Of a DNA stretch of 49,435 nucleotides, positions 34,074 through 46,010 are shown one piece after another. The position numbers and the translations under genes are program-made. This DNA is from Conidiobolus incongruus B7586 (lineage: Eukaryota; Entomophthoromycota; Entomophthoromycetes; Entomophthorales; Conidiobolaceae): contig JNEM01016709.1 in the NCBI GenBank assembly GCA_000697335.1, forward strand, positions 1-49,435, given 5' to 3'. Every line of letters begins with the position of its first letter. The stretch's first letter is position 1. The notes under the pieces were generated by a model that did not search any database, was not told where the DNA came from, and was given only the letters and a program-made list of their open reading frames with translations.

Positions 34074-36249
34074 TGAAAAAAAATAAGCTACAGTGTAAAT
34101 AAGTAAACAATACAGTTAATCTTTAAACAATGACATCAATCAATATGAATATAAATATAATTTTATTTCAATCCACTCTCCATAGTGACTTCAATATGGA
34201 CTCATGCCATTTTTCAGAGTGGCCAACTTAATTACACCGGCTCAAATACATTTCTACAAACTGGCTATAACGGCTATATGATTAAAATTGACTCAACTGC
34301 ACCATTTGCCTTGAAATAATTAATCCATCCAAATATTACCATAACTATCAAAATCAAAATTTTAAAAAAAAACTAATTTGGCAATTGTTTAGGACATACT
34401 TAAAAGGGGGTTAATGAAAGTGAATACTTAGAAATCAAAACATTGAAGTGGTTTACTTTGGTTCAGGATTATAATTTCTCATCCGCCTTAATTTGATCAA
34501 GTTCAGTATTTTTAGATGACAATTAGTTCAAAAATTTCAACGAATTTGAATTTAAGAAATTTCATAGTGGATATCGTGGAACAAATTATCTAGATGATTT
34601 AATTCAATTGATGGATTTGATTTTTTATATTTATAATAATGGAAATTGTTTAGATAGGATAATTGTCTATATTTATCTTATAAAGTAGCATGATTAAAGT
34701 TACTATAAATAAATAAAAATTTTTATGAGTATTCGTTGACAACTTTATATATTTAAAATTAAATAAATTATTTTAATCAAAATTTTATTAATTATATCGA
34801 AATAAAAATATTCAAAAGTGTAATTAATACAAAATCAACTTAATATATCCAATATTTATCATATTAACTTATATATTATCCAATATATTATCATCTAAGC
34901 TAATTCAATCAGATCAGGTCCCTATAGTTTCTAGAATTCTTTACTAATAAAATTATATTAATCCTCAAAAATTTAAAAACTTATTTGAGATTATTTGGAC
35001 AATAATATTTTATCAGATATATTTATTTAATTTAGTCTAATCAGTTTAAAATACATTTGTATAATTATATTCATAAATAATGGCCATTTATATTGGGTAT
35101 TAATTCAGCAATTGGAGTAGTACGCAACAACCATTCTTAATAAGCAATACTATAGAATTAATTAAATAACTATTATCTTGAATATTTTAACTATAGTTAA
35201 ATGATTGATCCTTAAAGCTCACTTAAACATTTTTACCAACAATTTTAAATTCATCAAAATAATCAATAATCAATATCCAATCAAGTGAAAATGTGAATAT
35301 ATATATATATATGCGTGATTATGATTAAATGGTGATCTATAATCATAATAATACTTGAAATTTTAATTCATAACATGCAACTTATTAATTTTGTAATATT
35401 ATTCTCATTTTCAAAATTTACACATTTGGGTAAAAAAAGTACAATATTTTCATTATCATGTAATTAAAATTAAATCATTATTTTTTTTAAAAAAATATTA
35501 AACTGAAATATAACCATTTACAAAATATAATCATATATTAATTATCATTTCAAATATTTATACTAATTGAATTTGAGGATTTATTTTTTTCAATAAAATA
35601 ATTATATTAATGTTGATTTTAATAGTGATATTTAAATCAGATGTCAAATTAACAAAAAATAAGCTTTAATGACGATTCCTTTAGAATAATTATTTCATTT
35701 TGAGTTTATTTATAATATCAAGATTTATATGTTTTGGAAATGAGTTATGTTTTTTTATTCAGGCCTTGAAAATAAACATTCTAAATACAGTTACTATATA
35801 TATATATATATATTTATGATATTAATTTTCATTTTACTCTTATTCTTTTAATATATTTAAATATTAAGAATGGTAAATTCAGATTGTAATATTTTTAATA
35901 TAACTTTATCATTAGTAGGACTAAAACTATTCAATATAATATTTCACTTTAAATAATTTCATTATTATATTGGCTATATATTAATACAATGATAATATTT
36001 ACAGACTACTTTTAATTTATATTGGTATTAGTTGTTGAAATTTTATCAAATTGATATTTTTATATTTATAAAATATTTGAAATTAGAACTAAGATATAAT
36101 ATAATAATATTATTTTATATTTTAAATAATGGGAATTTTTTGCAATTGAAAATAAATAAACATTTTGATATATAATATATAAAAATAAATATATAATTTA
36201 AATTTAATAATTCCTTCTATTATTAATAACTTTTATTATACTCTTGATA
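34074..36249. other. Intergenic, transporter promoter then AT-rich DNA
   Basis: The first 300 bases are less AT-rich and probably hold the promoter of copy 1. The rest shows short AT runs and no gene, up to the mariner-family fossil. Confidence 0.55.
34289..34295. promoter_or_regulatory. AP-1/Gcn4-type site upstream of transporter copy 1
   Basis: TGACTCA 216 bases upstream of the start codon. Copy 2 has TGAGTCA at a similar distance. bZIP factors of the Yap/AP-1 group drive many fungal drug exporters, so shared control is plausible but the motif is short. Confidence 0.35.
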
Positions 36250-37270
36250 AAGTTCTAATATTTATAAAATAATCTTTTTTATTAAAGACTAAAATTTAAT
36301 ATTTTAAAAATTAATTAAATTTTCCTATAGAAATTTTCTTTCTTGTAAACTAGTTTTTTAATTATTTAAAGCAATTATAATCATATAAGTTATAATTTAA
36401 AGAGTATATTAGATATAGTAGTTTTTTCTAGTTATTTTTAATTAGAAAATTTTTTATAGCTTTAAATTTATGTATTTTATAATTATTATGTAAAATAATA
36501 GTTTTTTTTTAAATTTTATTAAAAACACTAATTAAAAATACTTTTATTGAAAAAAATAATATAAAATTTACTATTAGTTCATTTTTTTCAAGAATTAAAT
36601 AAGAGTAACATATAATATTATAATTTATTACAATAATTAATATTTATTTATTAATAAAAGGTTTATTTAAAAAAATTTATAGAGGGGGTTAATTTAACTT
36701 GATTTAAAATTTTAATTTATATTTTAGTAAAAAATTATTTATAAAGATTTAAGTTTCATTATTAAATTATTTGTTATAAAAGTTTAAGTTTCTAATAATA
36801 TTTTATTAAGTTTTATTTAATAATAACTACTCTAATTTTTTTTAAACTTTAGTTAAATTATAAGGTATTTATTTTATATTTTTATTTATTAATTTGAGTT
36901 TAAATTTTAATATATATAAAATACTAGTAAAACTAATATTAAAGTGTTTAAATAACTCTTTAACTAAAATAAAAAAGCATTTTTTAATATATTTTTTTAC
37001 TCTATTAATAATTAAAATTAATCTTTTAAATTTTAATAGGTTTTAAATAATTTCTCTCTTAACTTTAAAGTAGTTTACCTAACAATAAATAATTAATTTA
37101 AATAATATTTTATTATTAAAAGTTACTTATAAATTCTAAATAATTTTAAAAAATTTATGGTTAAATTTTACTAATATTAAAATAAAAAACTTTTGATAAT
37201 TACTATTTAGTTTAAATATAATTAAATTAAACAATTAATTTTAAAAAATTAATTTTTTAATCAAAAAAAT
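36250..37270 (-). mobile_element. Mariner-family (Tc1/mariner) DNA transposon fossil
   Basis: On the minus strand one frame from about 37078 to 36650 has no visible indel and follows the mariner transposase order: helix-turn-helix R-V-K-K-Y-I...L-V-K-E-L-F-K-H-F-N-I-S-F-T-S-I, then I-P-Y-N-L-T-K-V-x-K-K-L (family: P-H-x-L-T-x-x-Q-K), and N-N-E-T-x-I-F-I (family: G-D-E-T-W-I/V-Y). Around 36325-36470 comes H-K-F-K-A-I-K-N-F-L and Y-S-L-N-Y-N-L-Y-D-Y-N-C-F, matching Y-S-P-D-L-N-P-x-D-Y with the last catalytic Asp. About 15-20 in-frame stops are all TAA/TAG. The Pro-to-Leu and Asp-to-Asn changes also fit C-to-T and G-to-A. The ends are approximate; no clear inverted repeats can be picked out in such AT-rich DNA. 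Confidence 0.75.
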
Positions 37271-39014
37271 ATAATATATATATATATATATATAATTTAA
37301 AAATATATAATCCCTTATTTATTTTATATATATCTATTTATTTAAAACTAATAATATGTTTGAAAAATCAAAAATAAAAAAATTTCCCATTATTTCAAAT
37401 TTAAAATAATAATATTAAATATTAATCTACTTATAATAATATATTTTTTACAATGAAAGTATTTAATTTTAAGTATATTATATCAATTGTGAAGAAAATT
37501 GCTAAGCTAGGCATAGAGAATATAAATACATTATCTTTGTTTTAACCTTAAATAATCCTATATATTATTTCTCAATATTACAAAAATTTATTTTATCAAT
37601 TATAAAGCTGAAAAGTTAAGGAATGTGTTAGATATTCATTGAAAAAAATGATTTAATAAGCATGTATTATAAAATATATTTCAATTATAAACTAAACTCA
37701 TTGGATAATATAATTTTGAATATTATTTATATTATTTATATAATATTGATATATTTTATTATTACATAATAATATAATAAATTTTTAGATTACTAGACAA
37801 GTTAATAATATATTAGATTTTGAGATTTTCAGATATTTAAAAATGATTTTGAACAGCCATTATTTAATCTAATAAATAGTTATAACTTTAATTATTAATT
37901 AGCAATTATTTTAGTGAAATAAAAATATTTTTATGGTATAGAAAATATTAAAAATTGAAATATTATTGAAGTTATTTGGAATTTATGGAGATATATTTTA
38001 ATTAAAGATAGCTACCAATTGATGTTGATCAAAAATACAATACGCTATAAACAATCTATTGCAAATTAAACTATATTACTAATTTTTAGTACTATTGTAA
38101 ATATAAATCAGTGCAAAGTAAAGGTAATTGAGAATCTAGAAAAATCCAATATCACAAATTTTTATTGATCAAATTTTGAAATCATAAAATGTTCGGGAAA
38201 ATTATTAAAGAACTATAATAAATTATGTAAAAAACGAATAAATTATTGGAAATTATTTAATATTTTGTAATAAAATTATGGTTTCAATATTATTTCTAAG
38301 TATTCAACACAATTGGTAAATCTGTTTCAAAAGATTTTAAGACTCAGTGTAGAAATTGAAATATATTATTTACATTATATATTTAGATAGTATTATTCAA
38401 ATATAATTGTCTACATTCGCCCAAGAAGCAAAAATAACATTTTCTAACCAACATTAAAAAGACACAAGTATTGGTGAGTATAAGCATTAATCAGTTCAAA
38501 TATATTAACATTAATATTTGGATGTTTATGCTATAGTTTTCAATATATATATATATTGAAATTTAACTAAAGTTGATAAACTTTTTTCTGATGTATATCC
38601 ATATCAAAAATCACTTCCTAATCTTTCAATTAAATTCCAACAGTTAAAAATATAACGTTAGCATAAAATAACATAGGTTTATCATATAATTTGACAAAAA
38701 TTATATGCAAAATATTTATAACGTTAACAATCTATATAATAGTTGATATAAAATGTAATTTTAAATTAATCAGGTTTATCAAAAGATTTGATATTTTGAT
38801 AGTAAACGAACATGTAAATTTATTATAAACAGTTTGGTTTATTAAATAATATATTTTGTCATATTTGAAGATTTGTTACAAATTTTTGCTTGTATATAAT
38901 TTTATGACTTGATAGAATTAATATTTTGCTTGTCATCATAAAATTTTGAAACGAAATTCTTGTATTTGAAAGATCATTATAAACTTAATTGCTTTTATAT
39001 AATGTAAATTTTTT
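37271..39014. other. AT-rich intergenic, nothing seen
   Basis: From the mariner fossil to the 3' end of transporter copy 2. No open frame or named repeat; a short (TA)n tract at about 37274-37292. Confidence 0.6.
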
Positions 39015-40604
39015 TTAATGTCCAGGACTAGCGGACACACCAGATAATGATCTATACTTAAGTAACATACTTATTATAAATCCGAAAATGCTAATACCCA
39101 ATAAGAAATAAAAGATGCCTCTTAAAGCACCATAGTACGCTAATTGAGCTTCAATTGGAATGGGCTGGGTAATATGCGTTTCTTCATGGCCACCGCTTCC
39201 GATCAAATATGGGAAATCGGCTAAGAGATTATTGACAATAGCACCAGCAATAGCCAAACCAACAGTAGCACCCATATTAAAAGTAAAGTTGAAGAAACTG
39301 GCTAAAATGGCGACATATTCGGGATCAGAAGAAGCTTGAGCACCGACTAGCGTCATTTGGATAGCAAATCCAATACCAAAAGCTAAAATAATGGGGAATA
39401 AAATCATACACCAATTGGGTAAAGTGTCTGAAACCATGCATAATAAACCAGATCCAATCATCATTAAGACTGTTCCTATTCTGATAGGAATTCTGAAAGA
39501 TTGCAATTTACTACCAATGATTCCAGAAATCATTGCAACTAGTGAAACGCAAACCAAAAATGGAGCGAGTTGATATCCTGATTCACTAGCAGTGTAACCA
39601 CGTAAAATCTGATAGTATACAGGAAGATAGTAAACGACTGTGAAATGATTAAGTCCTAATACCAAGCCCAACAGACAGCATATGATTACATTTGAGTTGA
39701 ACATTTTAGGAGGTAAAATGGGTTCTTGAGCAATCTTATTTTCAATGAAGCCGAAAGCAATTAAAGTGACAAATGTCAAGATAAGAGGAATTAATACCTG
39801 GTATGAAGACCAAGGATAATCTTTACCACCCCATGTTGTACTTAATACAAAAAGAACAATCGATATACTAAGAGTGAAAGTGCCTAATATGTCAATTCTT
39901 TTCACTTTACTCATTAAAGAACCTTCAATCCAGGGTAGAGGCATAATAAAAATAACAATCAAGGCCAAAATTGCAGTAACAGGTAAATTAATATAGAAAA
40001 TAAATCTCCAGCTGATGTGATCAACGATCAAACCACCCAAGATTGGTCCTAGCATATTACTAATAGCGAAACTAATACTTATCAGACCAAGATAAGTGGC
40101 ACGATCCTCCAATTTAACGACATCAGAAATAATAATGAACGAAACAGATATCATACCTCCACCACCAATACCTGCAATAGCTCTGAAGACAATTAACATA
40201 ACAATATTTACAGCCAAACCACATCCCAGACTACCAACAGAGAAACAGAATAAAGAAAACAGCATACAAACCTTCCGACCGAAAATATCCGAGAATTTAC
40301 CATAGAGAGGGGTGAAGACAACGATGGTCATAAGATACGAAGTTGCAATCCATGTGAGTGAACCCTGAGCTTTTAAATCCGTGGTAATAATTTCGTTAGC
40401 AGTTGATAAAATAGTTTCGTCAACACCTGCAACAAACACGCCCAATACAATACCTAACATAATAGTAAACAATTGTTTTCTAGAGAGCTCAGGTGTTTGT
40501 TGATCATTTTGATTTGCTTCCAAATCCTGTGATTTTGTAGTAGGAATTTTTTTAATCTCACTTTCCGAGTGATGAGAATCTTGATGTGATATTTTTTCAG
40601 ACAT
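39015..40604 (-). CDS. MFS transporter, DHA2 family, copy 2
   Basis: A single-exon 529-aa paralogue of the gene at 32478-34073, by eye about four of five residues identical over the membrane part. Same layout: cytosolic N-tail (1-42, Ser/His-rich, different from copy 1), A-G-V-D-E-T-I-L-S-T-A near 59-69, motif A G-K-F-S-D-I-F-G-R-K at 102-111, Gly-rich A-G-I-G-G-G-G-M, L-G-P-I-L-G-G-L, and W-R-F-I-F-Y-I-N-L-P, with about 14 membrane segments. The C-terminus ends S-G-V-S-A-S-P-G-H. Intact and under apparent constraint. A TGAGTCA lies 205 bases upstream. Substrate unknown; drug or amino-acid export fits the family. Confidence 0.92.
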   Translation of the reverse strand: MSEKISHQDSHHSESEIKKIPTTKSQDLEANQNDQQTPELSRKQLFTIMLGIVLGVFVAGVDETILSTANEIITTDLKAQGSLTWIATSYLMTIVVFTPLYGKFSDIFGRKVCMLFSLFCFSVGSLGCGLAVNIVMLIVFRAIAGIGGGGMISVSFIIISDVVKLEDRATYLGLISISFAISNMLGPILGGLIVDHISWRFIFYINLPVTAILALIVIFIMPLPWIEGSLMSKVKRIDILGTFTLSISIVLFVLSTTWGGKDYPWSSYQVLIPLILTFVTLIAFGFIENKIAQEPILPPKMFNSNVIICCLLGLVLGLNHFTVVYYLPVYYQILRGYTASESGYQLAPFLVCVSLVAMISGIIGSKLQSFRIPIRIGTVLMMIGSGLLCMVSDTLPNWCMILFPIILAFGIGFAIQMTLVGAQASSDPEYVAILASFFNFTFNMGATVGLAIAGAIVNNLLADFPYLIGSGGHEETHITQPIPIEAQLAYYGALRGIFYFLLGISIFGFIISMLLKYRSLSGVSASPGH

Positions 40605-42387
40605 AAAAATTTATAAACTATATGAATTAAATAAGCAAAGAGTGAAAATAATAATATATTTTTGATTCAATAAATTCACTATATTTTCTTTATCCACTAT
40701 AATTATCTATTTTGTTGATCTAATTATTTTTATATCTATTATTATTTTTCATTTACAATTTAATGAGAATTGTCATGTATTTATACTGAATCAAAATCGT
40801 GTCAAAGTTGAGTCATCTCGGCTTCAAAAAAATGTACACGAGTGGATAATTTGAAATAATTTTTTTTCATGAAAGTTGGGACAAGAATAACCAATCAAAA
40901 CCAAATTTAGAGTTATTTATGCAGATTACTCAAAATGATCAAAATTTCTGTATTTGGGAATCATTATTATATGATTTAAATCAGTCATTATTTAATTTTT
41001 AGCTCAATTTTAAATAATCTAAGAGGTTGCAGATAAATTGATAAATCTAAATATAGTAAGTAGAAAGGGAGTACCATGATTATGTTGATTTGCAAAACTT
41101 TATATTAGTAATCGTAGATAAGATAATAAAAAATCACAGGTGTTGTATCATTATAAGTTAGTAATATGAATATTTACTTCATATAATGTTAATATTAATA
41201 AGTTTAGTAAATATATAAATTAGTTTCCAAATTTTTTATAGCATTTTTAACATTATATTAAGACTTAAATAATAAACATTTAACTTTATATTTCACATAC
41301 TTAAAACAAAATATCTTTAATAATCAGATTTTTTTTAGAATTTATAATTGTTAGTTATACAGATTGAAATGCGTCTTAGTCGAATATAATATATCTCAAA
41401 AAAATTAAAAGCTAAAAAAACTAAATTAATCATAAAATTACATAATATGTATTTCGCATATAAATAAATTTAACTCACCATTCGAATACAAAAATGGAGC
41501 AGCAGTTTCATAGAATTTAAATATCTCAAATTAATTTTATATATCAATTTTTATATTTTATAAATTGAATAAATTTAGAATAATAATTTATTGTAATTGA
41601 ATATATAAGTAATAGATTTAGATATCTTGAATCATCGTTCAAAATATTTGATAATATCATTTAGAAATTTTTCAAAAAGTGCCTTGAGTAAAAGAAATTA
41701 AAAATTCTAAATGAGTTATATTACATACTTGGACGAATTAGTGAATATATACTACTAAAATTTTTACAATGTCACCATTTGATGAATAATTTAAAAGACC
41801 AGTTTAAGAAATTATTTAAATTATATATCAATTGAACATTTCTAACAATGTCAGATAACTAAAAAAATTCATATAGCATTTTTTGTGTTATTGTAAATGA
41901 GGTTTTTATTGTATTAATAGAGAAATCACTATGAAATCATATATTATTCAATTTTTATCAAATATAATAAATTTAATTATTTAGATGAGATACTAAAAAA
42001 AATTTGTATATATTCATAATTTATTATGGATTAAAACAAATACTTGAAAATAACTTACACCAATGATCATTCAATTATAACAACTTTAAAGATATAGCTT
42101 ATTTTCATTGGAAGTATTGATATCTTGAATGGATTTAAAACTATTTAATAAATTAAATTAATGTAAGACATTAATTTTAGAATGAAAATTTATTGATTTT
42201 GAATATAAAATCAAGTCATATAATTTAAAAAATTATAATTTAAATTATTAGATTTGTATTTTCTCAATTAATATTATCCTTTAGTTCAAATATATTTCTT
42301 TAATCTCTATAAATTTCAAAAATTCTAATTATCAACTATAATTACAGAAAATAATTTTTATATTATTTAAATTTCTTAATTTTGTAT
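40605..42387. other. Intergenic, promoter of transporter copy 2 then AT-rich DNA
   Basis: TGAGTCA at 40809-40815 is the only motif of note. From about 41200 on only AT-rich sequence is seen. Confidence 0.55.
40809..40815. promoter_or_regulatory. AP-1/Gcn4-type site upstream of transporter copy 2
   Basis: TGAGTCA 205 bases before the start codon, close to the spacing of the TGACTCA upstream of copy 1. Confidence 0.35.
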
Positions 42388-42960
42388 ATGTCGCATCCTT
42401 TTTCCTTGGATAAACAAGAACAAGGAACCAGTCCTAAGAACCATCACAAAGATACACCATTGCACAGCCACACCTCTGCAAACTCTTAAAATACCTTTAA
42501 ATACACTAGTAACTTCTATTATGAAAGCTTGATTTTTGGTTTCTACTCAAAATTACATTTCTACTGTAAATTATCCTCTTCTATATCCATCACTTCCAAG
42601 AGTAACATCCCCACCTTAGTGTTACTAAAACTATCCATTAACTTATTACCAGTTATATTATTCAACATACTAATTTCAATAATAAAATCAATTCTACTAC
42701 AACTTCTTTTCTTTATTTTTTACTCATTACTACATAGTTTTACAATATGACTCTCATTCGTTCTAATTTGCCCAATTTGCAATTAATTCCATATGATGAA
42801 CCTAATCAGATAGCCATTGCTACCCAACTGGTCTTCTTGGCCCCTTGAGTTGTAGATCATATAGGCACTTATATCTCTGACCATCGTGGCGAAATATTGC
42901 AGCTGGCATCAATATCCTTAGCTAATCTCGTTATAGTATCAAAAACATTTGTATATTAAA
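42388..42960 (+). other. C-rich, G-poor island with broken coding-like frames
   Basis: GC-richer than its flanks and strongly strand-biased: the four 60-base lines at 42421, 42541, 42601 and 42661 hold 62 C and 14 G together. One frame begins MSHPFSLDKQEQGTSPKNHH and ends after 33 codons (42489). The same frame then runs open to 42750 with a Leu/Ile/Ser-rich, membrane-like stretch. Next, from 42747, another frame reads M-T-L-I-R-S-N-L-P-N-L-Q-L-I-P-Y-D-E-P, interrupted once by TGA. I recognise no family. It could be a decayed gene, a mobile-element remnant or a non-coding transcript. Confidence 0.35.
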
Positions 42961-43486
42961 ATATCAGTATGATTGTTAAGTTTTTCAAGCTACTCTTAAT
43001 ATAAATAACATACATTAATCAACAAATATTTTATATAATAAATATATTTCAACAATATCACAATCATATTTGATTTTTTAATGATAAATTATAAAATTTT
43101 ATTTTGTTTTTAAATTAATTATTCATTAATATTGATTAAATTAGAAAATAATTTATATATCAAAGAATTATAATATATTTAATAACATTTCATTTTATTA
43201 GAAATTGAATAATTTGAAAATTTTCTTAATTTTATAAAATTATCAATTATATTTTAAAGTATAAAATATTAAAACAATATCAATATATTCCCAACGTCCA
43301 TCTTAAATAAATTATGTTAATGGTTAGTTTTTTTAATAAATTTATCAATATATTGTGATAAGAATATGACTAACTTAATTTGAATAATCTATATATTACT
43401 TTGATATAATATAATAAATACAATCAAAAAATTATAGCGAGTAATATATTATAAATTTCTCTATAAAGCTTTAAATACTAAAATAA

Positions 43487-43517
<31 letters not shown>

Positions 43518-44547
43518 CTTTTGCTTTATTTAGAAAATAATTTTTTAAAACCTTAAGGTATTTTATTATGGCTTTAGTATTATTTAATTATTTTATAAAA
43601 AATTTAGGATTTTTAATATTAAACAATACTGTTTATATTTTAATTCAAGAGTATAAAATCATAGCTGCAATATTTAAATATACGGAATGATTAATGCTTT
43701 ATATAAAAATAAAAATTATATTTTCAAGTAATTAATATTTAAATTAGTATAGTGGCGAAATTTATGGTATTAGTAAATATTTAGAATATTATAAGTAAAT
43801 TAATTTTTATTAAAAATTAATAACACAATAATCTAGCATAATGTATATTATTTCAAAATAAGTAAATTGAATTTTATGGTTTAAATTAATAGATATTTTT
43901 TATCAAAAAAACATTCAATGGTTGATATGGTAATTCATGAGATTATCCTAAATATAACCTGCTATTAAAAGTAATATTAATGGAAAATATAAATATACTA
44001 TATCTAATCAAAATATATACTTGACGAATATAGTAGTCCTTATATATCACTTATAATAATGTTAATAAAATAGGAAATTATTTTGTATATAAATAGTTTA
44101 AATTATTTAATATATCATTTATAATATTAAAAACATCTATTTTATACCATTATAATTAAAGCAAATATTTAAGTTTATCTAACTTTTAATATATTAATAA
44201 TGTAAAGTCACAGATATATTATTCATTATTTTTTAATTTATATTAATTCACTAATATAACTTTTTTGATAATATGATATAATAAACACCTTTCAATATTT
44301 GATGGTTTATAATATATTTATTTATTAATTTATTTGAAATGGATATTGAAATTTTAAACGCAATATTTTTACTGTATATAATTTTTCTAAATTTCACTTT
44401 TAAATTTGATTAAATTTTTGAATAAATTATAAAAATTATTAGATAAAGTTAATAGTTTTCTAATAAATTTGAATAATTTAATGAAATATTATTAATCAAA
44501 TACTATAAATTAATTATATATTATACTAATTAATTTTGCTTATTTGT
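42961..44547. other. AT-rich intergenic, nothing seen
   Basis: Only an (AT)15 tract at 43489-43518 stands out. Confidence 0.6.
43489..43518. repeat. (AT)15 microsatellite
   Basis: Uninterrupted AT tract of 30 bp. Confidence 0.95.
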
Positions 44548-46010
44548 TCATGATTCTAGATAAAGACTTATGTTTAAGTAATAAAATGGATAATGGTCCT
44601 AATATATTCATGACCAATAAAAGATTGAAAATTGCTTTTAATCCAAGGTAATAAGCTATTTGGCCTTCAACCGGGATGGGCTATGCAACATATGTTCCAT
44701 AATACCCATTACCACGGATCAAATATGGAAAATCAGCTAAGAGAGTATTTACAATTGCACCAGCAATAGCTATGACAACTGTAATACTTATATTAGTTGT
44801 GAAATTCATAAAACTAGCTTAAATAGCACTATATTTAGGGTACACAGAAGCTTGGACGCTTATTATGTTCATCTGAGCACAATATCCTAATCCAAAACCT
44901 GAAATAACAGGAATGCAGTCATACACCAGTTTGGTAAGGCAGAAGTGATCATAGAAAATAAACTAGATCCTATTATCATCAGACTTGTTCCAAAAAGAAT
45001 CGACATTAGTAAGGATTGATACCTACGAAAGATGAGTCCAGATAACATAGCAGCTAATGAAACAGAAATTAAAAAAGAAATTAATTGATAGCCCGTTCAG
45101 CTGCTAAGTAGTCACGTAAAATTTAAAAATATATAAGATGGTAAACTAGTGTATAATGGTTCAAAACGATTACCAAGCTCAGGGCGCAATTGATTATCAC
45201 ATTAGAATTAAATATTTCAGGATACAAAATGAGCTCTTGGGCTACTTTAAATTTAATCAAAGCGAAGGAAATCTATAAAACAAATGACATGCATAGGGAA
45301 ATCAATACTTGATAGGGTGATCAAAGATAGTGTTTACCACCCCATGTAGCATTTAAAACAAAAATAATACTTGAAAAACTGATATTGAATGTGCTTAATA
45401 TATCAATTGTCTCCAATTTAATCAAAGATCCTCTACTCCAAGGTAAAGGAAAAACGAATATAACTATTAATGATAAAAATGCAGAAACTGGAAATTTTAT
45501 ACACAAAATAAATCTCCACCTAAGATGATCAATAATGAGTTCTCCAAAGGTTGGCCCAACTAAATTTCAGGTTGCAATGCTTAAACTAGTAATCACTATG
45601 TACGTACCTTTGTCTTCTAACTTGGTCACACTCGATACAATAATGAAAGAAACTGAAATCATACTACCACCTCCAATACATGCCATGGCTCCAAATACTA
45701 TAATCATTATGATATTCACGGCTAATCCACACCAAAAACTATCCGTTGCAAAGCAGAAAAGGAGAAAATAACATAAGTTTTCTTTCCAAAGATATCAGAA
45801 AATCTGCCATTTAGTGACGGATATATAACCATAGTCATCAGGAAAGATGTATCGATCCAAATGAGTCAACCTTTGGCACTGAGTTACTTAGAAGTTATTT
45901 CGTTCGTCTTTTATAAGATGGTCTCACGGATCCATGTGTTACAAATATAACCAAGGTCATACCAATCATGATCGTATAAAGCTGGGTTTTGGTTAGTTAT
46001 TGATGCATAA
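44548..46010 (-). pseudogene. MFS DHA2 transporter pseudogene, copy 3
   Basis: Collinear over almost its full length with the two intact transporters, same strand. Recognisable pieces from the N-terminal side: Q-L-Y-T-I-M-I-G-M (45960-45990, matching Q-L-F-T-I-M-L-G-I), the motif A region near 45800, F-P-L-P-W-S-R-G-S-L near 45430, N-A-T-W-G-G-K near 45350, and Y-L-G-L-K-A-I-F-N-L near the C-terminus (44640). Several stops and frameshifts break it: no frame stays open beyond about 60-80 codons, and the TM1 motif D-E-T-I-L-S-T-A is destroyed. Unlike the transposon fossils it carries indels, so it decayed in the ordinary way after losing function. It was once a third member of the local family. 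Confidence 0.88.
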
